Source: Rotaria sordida
Taxonomy: Eukaryota > Rotifera > Eurotatoria > Philodinida > Philodinidae
Length of the DNA stretch: 64,000 nucleotides
Direction of reading: 5' to 3'
Assembly (NCBI GenBank): GCA_905250125.1
Contig: CAJNOL010000017.1
Span: 248,001-312,000 of the forward strand
Under the pieces are notes generated by a model. It was given only the letters and a program-made list of their open reading frames with translations. It was not told where the DNA came from and searched no databases. The number at the start of each line of letters is the position of its first letter. The stretch's first letter is position 1. This document shows positions 19,906 to 33,700 of this stretch, piece after piece. Made by a program: the position numbers and the translations under genes.

Positions 19906-21477
19906 TTAAAATTGTTCATGTTTTGTTGGCCACCCATTTGGATAATAATAAGATGTAGTTTGAGTTGTTGGATTATTATTAAATTGTTCTCCCATTGTTT
20001 GTTGAATTGATACTGATGAATCTGATTCTAATAATTTATCGATTTCTTGTGTATCATCTATAAAATCAAATAGTGATGTTGCTAATTTTGTATCCAGTGG
20101 ATTAGTTAAACTTCTAAATGTTAATTCAATAAAATCAGGTTGATGAGTAATTGTATTAAAAAATGATTTGATTTCAAGTGTCATTAGTATTGAAGTTTGT
20201 AAAGTTGGATGTATAAAATTACATGTTATTGTTTCATTTGTAGATGTTGTTATCGAACGTAATAAAGCTTGATGTACATGTGCTTGTTCATTGGTATGTA
20301 TAAAATCTAATATAGATTTTTGACGAAATAAATCATATGATATGGATGGTAATGTTGATACTGAACGATCAACAAGAAAAATTTTCCAATCATTTGGTGA
20401 ACAACGACAACAAAATGTGCACAACTGAGGATTTTTATAAAGGCGCATATTTGTTTCACTATATTTTGTTATTAATGGTAAATGACATATACCAACAAAA
20501 GCAGGAAAACCTGATGTATTTGCTGCTTGTACAGGTTTTAATGAATTATCAATTCTTTTCGTCATACCATCAATAATAACAGATGAATACGTATCATTAT
20601 TACCTTGTTTTAATCGGCATTCAAGATGAATTGTCATTCCCATGCGTTGATTTAATGCCGTAAGTTGACTTCGATAACGTATAAAATCATCAGGATGTAT
20701 AAATGAGAGAAAATTTTGTCCAAGCCATTGCTCACATGTAACATTTAATATACGATTTATTGCATCAGTGACGTAAATTACATGAAATGATGATGGTTCA
20801 ACAGTAGTTACAAATAAAAATGAATTACTTGCTTCAATTGTTAAAAAGTTTAATTCATTATCAGTTAAATTTGATGGACGTAATGGATCATTTTTATGTC
20901 GTAAATTCATTTTAGATATTTCCTCAGCAGCTATTTTAAGTAAATCAAGATGATGAAGTTTTGTTGATTTTGAATCATTTCGATTTGTAATTAACATTGA
21001 TAATTCTCTAAAATGTGCTTTTTCTAATGCTCGTCGATGTGCTTCAACTAATGTATGTTTTTCACGTTTACGTGCAACATTGTCGGTATCTTCATCGTCA
21101 TCATTATCATCCGAACTTCCTTCTTCAGCTGATGTTGTTATTTTACCACTTCTACCAGATGATAAATTTCGAGAAAAATCAGTTGATTGACGAGAAAGTG
21201 TTGGATATGATGCATCAGAATAATTACTGTTATCACTATAAATTGATGCCGGTGAATAACTTACATCAGTATCCGTTGTTGCTTTACGTTTGTTTGATCG
21301 AGTTACACCTGATGATGTTGATGGAGATATTGTCGATGTTTGATTTGCACCTATTGGAGTGGATGAAGATAATCCAAAAATATCACTATCAATTGATGCA
21401 TCAGGTGCATTTGAATGAAATACATCTTCTATTGGATAAGAATTATATTCAGAATAAAATTGTAGTGGATTTTGCAT
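19906..21477 (-). CDS. bHLH-PAS transcription factor, ARNT/BMAL (cycle)-like
   Basis: Single exon, 523 residues. Residues 1-130 are Ser/Thr-rich with an acidic run (SSDDNDDDEDTD). The bHLH starts near residue 134: KREKHTLVEAHRRALEKAHF keeps the H-x3-E-x3-R residues that contact the E-box in ARNT-class proteins, and the second helix is KLHHLDLLKIAAEEIS. PAS-A follows (LTDNELNFLTIEASNSFLFV ... IHPDD), with the LTDxEL and HPDD phrases typical of ARNT and BMAL. A diverged PAS-B-like region is at about 330-440, then a polar Gln/Asn-rich tail. It probably acts in the nucleus as a heterodimer partner for other bHLH-PAS proteins; clock versus general ARNT role cannot be told. Lack of introns contrasts with neighbours. 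Confidence 0.8.
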   Translation of the reverse strand: MQNPLQFYSEYNSYPIEDVFHSNAPDASIDSDIFGLSSSTPIGANQTSTISPSTSSGVTRSNKRKATTDTDVSYSPASIYSDNSNYSDASYPTLSRQSTDFSRNLSSGRSGKITTSAEEGSSDDNDDDEDTDNVARKREKHTLVEAHRRALEKAHFRELSMLITNRNDSKSTKLHHLDLLKIAAEEISKMNLRHKNDPLRPSNLTDNELNFLTIEASNSFLFVTTVEPSSFHVIYVTDAINRILNVTCEQWLGQNFLSFIHPDDFIRYRSQLTALNQRMGMTIHLECRLKQGNNDTYSSVIIDGMTKRIDNSLKPVQAANTSGFPAFVGICHLPLITKYSETNMRLYKNPQLCTFCCRCSPNDWKIFLVDRSVSTLPSISYDLFRQKSILDFIHTNEQAHVHQALLRSITTSTNETITCNFIHPTLQTSILMTLEIKSFFNTITHQPDFIELTFRSLTNPLDTKLATSLFDFIDDTQEIDKLLESDSSVSIQQTMGEQFNNNPTTQTTSYYYPNGWPTKHEQF

Positions 21478-21866
21478 TTGTTATAATATCTAAAAGAAAA
21501 AAAATATAAGAACGATCACTGTATGAGGTAGTAAAATTTATAAGAACAGAATGATGTCGCCTACACAGGTGTGCATGATTTTCTACCATTATTTGTGCAC
21601 TACTTTGTCATTTGCACGTCGAACGTCAATAATAAAACCTGTTTTTTTCTTCTTGTCACATCTATCGTCGTTATTTTTTTTCTATTCCTACCTTCGTATT
21701 TGAGTATTTCAACGAGACGACAACAAACGGAAGTTTTTTTTTTCTCACATATTTACCTGCAATTTTTTTTTTCTTACTGTTATTCTTAGGACTTTTTTCC
21801 TCTTAAGTTAAGCTAATTTTATCACATAAGGAACAGAACGAAGAAAAAAAACTTCTATATGACTAA
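21478..21866. other. Short intergenic region
   Basis: Poly-T/poly-A rich spacer between the bHLH-PAS start and the 3' end of the Quiver-like gene. Nothing else seen. Confidence 0.4.
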
Positions 21867-22361
21867 TTAGTTTATTTGCCAGTAACTAAAAAATAAAAAT
21901 GAAAATAATATTGTCAATATATGAGTCGTTTGAAAATTAGCTTGATTACAACCATCCATTGTACATAATGATATTGTTCCTTGCATTTTGATACTACCTG
22001 GAATATCAGCAAAATTTTTTAAACGAAAATTTCCTGTTGAATCAGATGCTCGTGTTGAACTCATAATATTTTCAGTAATACATGTTCGTAAATAAAGATT
22101 TGTATGAATTAATGAACGATTAAGATTTCGATCAATATCAACAATAATACCAGAAATTTTAACACAAAATCTTGCAGGAAATAAACCATTTTTACCTTTT
22201 ATTGTTGCTTGACATTCATGTTCATAACGATTATCTATCGAATTGAATGGATCACTACATGTATCATTTAGAAAATTTGTTGTCATACATTTAAAACATG
22301 ATAATGAATAAATATTATTAATAAAACATAAAATAAGAATAAGTATAGTAAACAAAAGCAT
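21867..22361 (-). CDS. Quiver/sleepless-type Ly6 GPI-anchored protein
   Basis: Single exon, 164 residues. The signal peptide is residues 1-19 (MLLFTILILILCFINNIYS). The mature part starts LSCFKCMTTNFLNDTCSDPF, the three-finger (Ly6/uPAR-like) opening of Quiver proteins, continues with FPARFCVKISG and LRTC, and ends with the conserved C-terminal CTMDGCNQA. A hydrophobic tail (ILTILFSFLFFSYW) after it fits a GPI-attachment signal. Drosophila Quiver/sleepless regulates Shaker potassium channels and nicotinic receptors; a neuronal membrane role here is inference from family only. Confidence 0.8.
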   Translation of the reverse strand: MLLFTILILILCFINNIYSLSCFKCMTTNFLNDTCSDPFNSIDNRYEHECQATIKGKNGLFPARFCVKISGIIVDIDRNLNRSLIHTNLYLRTCITENIMSSTRASDSTGNFRLKNFADIPGSIKMQGTISLCTMDGCNQANFQTTHILTILFSFLFFSYWQIN

Positions 22362-24657
22362 GATTAAAAAATTTTTGAAATAATTTTCTGTTGTCTTTAT
22401 ATTTAATGATTTCTCTATGTTCGTTTGCTGACTTATTATTCGACTACTTTTTTTGTTTTTGCTTCTGAGTTTTTTTCTACTTCTACGCCGATCTTATGCA
22501 TGTCATGTTCATAAAGAACTAACTAATAATATTCAAGAGTTCTTGTTCCAAAGTAATATTATCTATAATTATTGTTTTTTCTTTTTTTCTTGTTGATGTA
22601 ATATGATGACATGCATATACTATCTAAGAAACAAAAAAAAAAAAGCTCAACATCTTTTCTTTTGGTGATCTCATGAGAATTGCATGTTTCTATCAAGCAA
22701 CATTGTTGTCAATTACAATCGAAAGGAAAAAGATCAACCTAATAATATTCTTAAAACAAAGAAAATAAGAATTGTGCATTTTTCCATAAATATTTTTTTT
22801 TTGATGTGCAGTTCTTGTTCTCGATGGTCAAATATCAATAACGTTATCTTTCTTTTCTATTCATTAAAGAATAGAAAATAGTCGATTTATTGTCAAATAA
22901 ATGTTGATTCCGTTGAGGACAGTAAAAACAAAGGTCTTTTTTTTTTATAGACATATATGTGTTATAAAAGATTTCTAAATTTAAGATAATTGAAAAATAT
23001 ATTGAAATGATTGTTATGCACTGGTCGGATAGATTAAAATATCTAATAAATGATTTATAAAATGAAAATAAATCAATTCTAAGACAAGAAAATTGATGTT
23101 ATGAAAAATCTTGCAATTTCATGTATTAGTAATTCCGTAGAATTTTGTTTATGTTGAAAATTAGACGAACCGATTAAACCAAGTAAGTTTTTGTCGATTT
23201 AAATGTAAAAGAGTGAATAGTTTTTTAAGAAAAATTCAAAACATTAAATTCATTTTATTATTTCATTATTCAACTTTTTAAATTTCTTATCGAAACTTGT
23301 TTTATATTGATTTTAAGCTGCTTTCAGAAATAATTTAAAAAGTTCTATATTCATAAGCTTTATGAAAATTGAAAAATCTTTTTGAAATTTACTTAAATTT
23401 CAATTAATTAAAGAATATTACCATTGTTCATATTTGAACTTAAAAAACCACTGTATCTGTTTATTCAAAAAAATTATTCTCAGATTTCTCTTTAATCCGT
23501 AACATGAGAAATATCCGCACAATTTGTTATATGACCCACTTAATAAACTATTGCATAGATAAATTCTTTATTTATATATTTTTATTATCTGTTAAATTGG
23601 ATACTAGAATAATAGTGGGAATTCTATAGGTTTTATGATTTGCTGTTAAAACATTTTCACATGAAATAAAAAATCAATGAATGAAATGCTCTTATTTATT
23701 TTAAGATATTCATGATTTGTGAGTTACAATATTAAAATAAACACTATCGAATATATTTACCTGCCTTTATAAGACTAAATCGGTTGGTTCTTTCTTTTTG
23801 TTATATTAATAAACGAATGAAATAAAATCTTACAAGATCCTACATGAAACTAGTTGTTTATTCATAACAATAAATAAATGAAAGTTTTGAAGAAATAATA
23901 TTAAAACTTATATTCGCTATTTGTAGAATGAATTTAATTATATACTAGGTTATAATACACAAATCTATCAGATAAATTTACAATCTAATGATAACATTAT
24001 GGAGATTTGATTGAAAAAAAGAGGCATGTTCAGATTTCCAAAAAAAGGAAATTACCCAAATTTCTGAAATTTCTATCAGCTCGATAACTATATAGCAGTA
24101 CAAATCAAAAGTTTTTAGACATACTGGAAATTTCCAAAATTTTAGAAATTTTTGTAAGTGCATAATTGCAAAAATTTCAGAAATTACATCATTTTAGGAA
24201 ATAACGTAAAATTCAGAACACAAATACTTGAAATCTCCGAAACTTCTGAAATTTTCTTTTTTGAAAGCCTGAACACTGTTAAAAAAAATAGAAGTGTACG
24301 TGTCAGAAAACAAAATATATTCTTCTTATGGGATATTTCATAGTAGTGTACTAAGATTTTTTTCACGAATATAAACTTAAACATTTATTCGCTATACCAA
24401 AGTTAATTTTTTTATCACAAGTTTCTCTACAAGTAACTATTCCACTAGAATACTTTTACCAATGATTGTTATCTAGCGTCCTCTATAATAAAACTTTAAT
24501 CGACAAATAACATGATAAAGTTCCATCCAATACGAACATTTCATGTTCATACATCATTTCTATTTATTTGTTTTTCAGTAACTTATAGGTCGATTATTTT
24601 CTAATTACGACATTAACTTTCTTTTGTTAGATTGTTAAAAAAAAAGAGTTTGTAATC
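22362..24657. other. Intergenic region before CDC5L
   Basis: About 2.3 kb AT-rich sequence, also the likely promoter region of CDC5L. The inverted repeat at about 24000-24300 is the only structure I can support; short frames there are by-products of its AAATTTC-rich arms. Confidence 0.45.
24000..24300. repeat. Imperfect inverted repeat rich in GAAATTTC
   Basis: The left arm around 24021-24090 (CATGTTCAGATTTCCAAAAA...) matches the reverse complement of 24215-24280 (GTGTTCAGGCTTTCAAAAAA...) at about 75% by eye. The interior repeats the near-palindrome GAAATTTC. Probably a small foldback element. Confidence 0.5.
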
Positions 24658-28138
<3,481 letters not shown>

Positions 28139-28266
28139 CAATAAAAAAGAAAAACAATATATGTACTCTTTTTCTTTTTGTATAAATATTATTCTTTTTT
28201 TTTGTTTTCCCTCATAAATATTAAACTAAGAAAACTAGATTTTCAGATATTTTTTCTTTATACACT

Positions 28267-29689
28267 ATGGTTGATTCTGAACTTGATGCACTTCGTGCTA
28301 AACGTTTAGCTGAATTACAACAACAACAACAACAGCATGTAGGTCAACAACGACCTATGATATCCAATCCTAATGATCAAAATTCAGCTGAAGAACAACG
28401 ACAAAAACAAGAAGATATGCGTAATACAATGTTAAGTTCATTATTAACACAAGAAGCACGCGCACGTTTAAATACAATTTCATTAACTAAACCAGAAAAA
28501 GGACGTATGGTTGAAGATATTCTTATACAAAATGCTAGACGTGGTGCATTTGGTGGTGGAAAAGTAATAGAATTATATAACAATTGAATAAATACATAGA
28601 TGATTTTCTTTAGGTTACTGAAGAACAATTAATTGGACTTTTAGAACAAGTTAGTAAAGCAACAGAAAAAACAACAAAAGTCAATGTAAGAACTTAATCT
28701 TAAATATGAACAGAAAGAAATAAGAAAATTGTAGATAAATTACAAAAATATTCACTATAAAGTTCAGATCAAGCTTTGAAAACAGAAGAAAAAAAAATCT
28801 GCATTAAACTTTGTTCGTCGGAAAGATTTTATTTTGTGCTTAATTTCAAAATTTTTTGTAAATGAATAAATTCATATTCAAGTTCTATGTTCTATCATTA
28901 TTTGATTGTGTAGAGATTCATGAAAAACAAAATACTCTCTTGCTTATGTTCATTTTTTTTTTCGGTACCTAATATGAAATGATATGCAATACTTATGGAG
29001 ATTCCACACTTCCGGATGTTAAAATCCAAAATTTTTCGATTTTTGATTTTTCATTGCTGATATAGCTTCGGAATGTTCTCTGTCAAATGACATATAAATG
29101 AAGACTTTCCGTCTTTAGTTAGTACTTTTGTTAAATTCAACTTTCGAAATTCCTAGCAGAAAAAATTGCATTGCGGTTATTATTTGTATGCAAAATTTTC
29201 TTAATGATAATCTCTAAAGGTGCTGAGAACATGGGTCATAGATCTCTAACACCGCCACTATTCGATCGTTTTAGTTGGAGAAAAAAGTTCTGATACATAT
29301 ACAGGAAAGTCTGTTTTTGTGTTTTTCTCCAAAATGTTGTTCCTACAAGACTCGACAGCATTAAAAAAATTAGTACCATTGAAAAAAATACTTTTTTTGA
29401 CGATATTTCCCGGATTTTGCTTCTCCTGAGCTAAGAAAAAGAAAAACACGCACTCCTATTCAATTCTAGTTGTCATAAAAATGTTGCAACTTGAAATAAT
29501 GAAGTATAGAGTTTTGTGATATAACTCTTGCTCTACCTATCGAGATCTATTTGTCTTGAAAATTTCATCATTTGTCATTGAACCGTTCTTGGGTTTGTGT
29601 CTTTTTTTTATTATTATCATATTTTAAATAACTATTTTTCATTTTAGTTTGATCGACGACGTGCTGCACTTGATTCTGATTCCGATTAG
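28267..29689 (+). CDS. PDCD5: PDCD5 homologue
   Basis: Three exons: 28267-28563, 28614-28685, 29648-29689; 136 residues. The N-terminus SELDALRAKRLAELQ is the family start, followed by a Gln-run, the helix bundle SLLTQEARARLNTISLTKPE and RMVEDILIQNARRG, then EQVSKATEKTTKVNFDRRR and an acidic DSDSD end. PDCD5 proteins are small DNA- and TRiC-binding factors linked to apoptosis in animals. The second intron is unusually long here (962 nt, 28686-29647) and is more GC-mixed than its neighbours, possibly containing an old insertion. Confidence 0.95.
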
Positions 29690-29888
29690 TTGAACTATTT
29701 CTTTCATATTTTATATCTTATCTTCTGTTTGAATGAATTGTTTACACACTTAGGATCATGTTAAATAAAGAACAAACAAACAAATTCAAATATTTCGTTT
29801 TATTTTTTTTCAAAATATAAACTTTTTTAATTTCTTTTCTTTTTAAGATAACATACTTGGCCTTGGGTTTTTTTTTTGAACTACAACA

Positions 29889-30533
29889 ATGAAAATTTGG
29901 ACATCACAACATATATTTGAGTAAGTCTTGTTTCATTTCGAATAATTCATAACTATTCATATTTCATTTGATAGTCATGACTGGGCAACAGTAGCGACTG
30001 CTGCATTAAATAAATATCCAAATCCAGTAAGTCCAAGTGTAGTCGGTTGTGATGTTGTTGATCGAACGATTAATTCATCCGGTGTTATTCATTCACATCG
30101 TCTTTTATTAGCCAATTGGGGTATTGCACCAGCATTAAATAAAATATTTAACATGAATGAACTTGGATATGCAAGTGAGCATTCAACAATTGATGCTCGA
30201 CGACGTGTTATGACTGCACGAACAAGAAATTTAACATTAAATCGTTTTATTAGTATTGAAGAACGACTTGAATATACTGAACATCCAACTGATAGTTCAA
30301 AAACATTACTTAAACAAGAAGCAACAATTAATGTTGAAAAAGTTCCATTGACTAGTTATGTTGAAACACTTGTCGCAAAAACAATTAATACAAATGCGAC
30401 TAAAGTATGCATGTTATATAAATAGTGTTTAATTATTAGTTATGTTTATATTTAGGGTCGTCTAGCTATGGAATGGGTTATTGACCGAATGCGTACTGTT
30501 CCATCATCAGAACCAACAGAACAATTAGCTTAA
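29889..30533 (+). CDS. PRELID3: PRELI-domain protein, PRELID3 (slowmo) type
   Basis: Three exons: 29889-29920, 29975-30404, 30456-30533; 179 residues. It starts MKIWTSQHIFDHDWATVATA and contains NPVSPSVVGCDVVDR, HSHRLLLANWG and LEYTEHPTDSSKTLLKQEA, with the terminal GRLAMEWVIDRM helix, so the PRELI/MSF1 domain spans nearly the whole protein. PRELID3 proteins work in the mitochondrial intermembrane space with TRIAP1 to move phosphatidylserine between membranes. Choice of PRELID3 over PRELID1 rests on the slowmo-like N-terminus. Confidence 0.93.
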
Positions 30534-30736
30534 TAAATATTTTTATAATTTTAGGCCATATATATGTTTTTTTTCAAATGTATGTGATTTTTCTAACATA
30601 CTTTGTTTGTCTCCTCGGTACAGCGAATGAATTAGTGAAAATGAAAAGATGAAATCTTGACAATAAAAAAACAGTACCAAATAGAAATAGTTGTTGCCTT
30701 CTTCGACAATATTTTTTAGATATGATATAATACAAA

Positions 30737-33700
30737 ATGAGTGAAAGTTGGTCAAAATTTCAAAGACAATCATCTATGACAGCTTCGCTGATTGGAAATC
30801 TATATGCGCCATCGAGTGGTATCCCTAGTGCGAATCGTAGTCGTCGACCATCATGGTCTGATGCTAAAGTATGAAAGATAATGTTTGATTTTTCATCTTT
30901 AATTTTGTTTTTTTATTTATAGAAAGTTTGGAATGTTGGTGATGAAGAAGATGATTATTCGGATTCACATACACAAATATTAAAAAAATTAGACACTTAT
31001 TATCGTAAAATAAAACGTCAAATACTTGCATTTCAAAGTTTAACAACTGGCCTTTTTCCTAATCATCTTGAACCTGATAAAAAAGTTGGACATGTTGTTG
31101 AGAATGTTTTTTGTGCTATTGCTGTATGGTCATTGCGACAATGTTATTGTAAAATTGATAATGATCAAGGACGAGCACATGAATTAGGACAAGCAGCTGT
31201 GAAATGTATGCGTGGTATTCTTAATTGTTGGATGAGACAATCGAAAAAAGTAAACATTGAAATAATTAATTGTTTTTTTCTTTTTTATTATATACAAATA
31301 ATTATATTTTTTAGGTCGAAATATTTAAAAGTGAACAATCACCAAAAGATGCATTACATTCAAGATTTAATGTTTTTGATGGTAGTGAAGTTGAAGGTGC
31401 AGATGAAGTTGGTCAGTTACAAATATGTGCTATATCACTTTATTTATTAACACTTGTACAAATGATTACATCGAATCTTCAAGTAAAAAAAAAAAGACAA
31501 ACGAGATTTTTATGTAAATGTCTTTTTGTTTTGTTTATTTATTAAAGATTATTTTCTCTATGGATGAAGTAAATTTTGTTCAACAACTTGTTTTTGCTAT
31601 TGAACGTGCTTATCGTACACCAGATTATGGCATATGGGCACGAGGAAGTAAATATAATACAAATACATGTGAACTTCATGCAAGGTAAGCAAAACAAAGA
31701 AGCTCGATAAAATATTTATAGTGCGTTTGTTGTTTTTTGAGTATAGTTCAATCGGCATGGCAAAAGCTGCACTTGAAGCTATGAATGGTTTTAATCTATA
31801 TGGTGATAATGGAGCTAATTGGTCGGTAGTTTATGTTGATGTGGTATGAAATTGATAGATTGTTTATCAAAATTAAATAGAATTGAACGTTTTTGTTTTA
31901 GGATGCACATAATAGAAATCGAACTACATTTGATACACTTCTACCTCGAGAATCAGCATCTAAAGTAATCATCAAGAAAAAGAAATAGAAATTTTATTTA
32001 GTTGTTTGGATGTTTAGAATACTGATGCTGCTTTATTATTAACAGTCAGTTGGCCAACATTTGCTATTCATGATTCAACACTTGTACAAAATACAATTCG
32101 AAAATGTATGAGAAAATTACGAGGAAGACATGGTTTTAGAAGATTTTTACGTGATGGACAATATACAGATTTAGAATCCAAAGATCAACGATTTTATGAA
32201 CCAACAGAAATGAAAGTCGGATCTTTTTCTTTTTTTTAAATTCATATCAATTTTTATAATTAATAGAAATTCGATAAAAATGAATGTGAATGGCCAACGT
32301 TCTTTGCATTAATGATTATTGATGGTAAATAAATAAAACTTTTATTTTTTTCTAGTTTAATCTAATGATAATGTCATTATGATGTTTTTTTTTCTAGGGA
32401 TTTTTAAAAATAATCAAGCACAAGTCGGCGAATATTTAGCTGTATTAAATCCTCTATTACGACGAACAACTGAAGGTACAGAAAAAGAACATAAAATATA
32501 ATTTTGTCATGGAAACTATTTTGAAAAAGCTTATCCTATATAAAATGAAAGAAAAAAGTTTAATACACTCCTTATTTTTTGTTAATTCTTCCTGAAGGAT
32601 AACTTATTGAAAAGATTCAAATAGTAATTGCGATAGTACTCAGAGCGATTTGCAAAATTAAGATGGAATAATAGCTGAAAATTATGATCTAAATTACTTC
32701 CTTAAACACTTCAGACGCAATAATACTTGTATGAAATGTTTCTCACAGAGCGGAGACGTATCGTTTGAAAGAGTGAGTGCTACCAGTGCTCGAAACGAGT
32801 CACATTCTTATGGTTCGGCTCGGCTTTGGCCCGAACGAAACTTGTTTTTTTACACATTTGTCTTCTCAACAAAATTTATAGATCACTACAGTAGTTGTTT
32901 ATGTACTGGGGAGAAAATACTCAGCCTTATTTTGAGTTTACTTAGCTTAGAATCGGGAACTAAAAATTAAATTAATATTCAAGAAGTTGAATTGCTTCTT
33001 AGGTGAAACAAACAAGAATATTCAAGATTTTAGAAATCCATAATGCTCGTTCTACATAGCACGATATCCTCTATAGTACCATGTCTTAATTGAGTTACAC
33101 TCGTAGAAAATTCACCTCATTTCTCAGTGGAAATTTTTTTTTTGATTATTTTGACCATACAGTGAGCTAGCTAGTGGTCAAAAGTAATTTTTGAATAAGA
33201 AAAAAATTATTGATACCTAAAGTTTAAAGATGAGCCTCCCAATTTAATCGTTTAGAACTTTTTCGATCCGTCAATAGACTATGTTCTACTGTGCTCTAAC
33301 TCACAATATCATCAACATCGTACGAACAATTTTCCATGGAATCCTGCACAAAATCCATAGAATTACTCTTTTTCCAGAGAATGGTAAACTTGCTATGAAT
33401 TTGCTGCTTAATCAAAAGTGAAGGATTAGATAAAGTATTGTTTAAAGCTCCTGTGCTCGGTAGCGGCTTATTTTTGGCACATTTTTCTGCGAATCATTTC
33501 TGCTCGTTGATTAAAACCATCTTTGCCACATAGAACTTCGCAAGTAAACGAGAAATATGACTGGATTAAGCAATTATTCGAGTTGATTAGATTAGTTATA
33601 TCTCCCAGAGACGTCAAAAATAAAAAAATCATGAGTTTTGCATCAAAAACACGAAAAATACTCCATTGTTGGTGATGAAATGGACATTAATTTTGACGTA

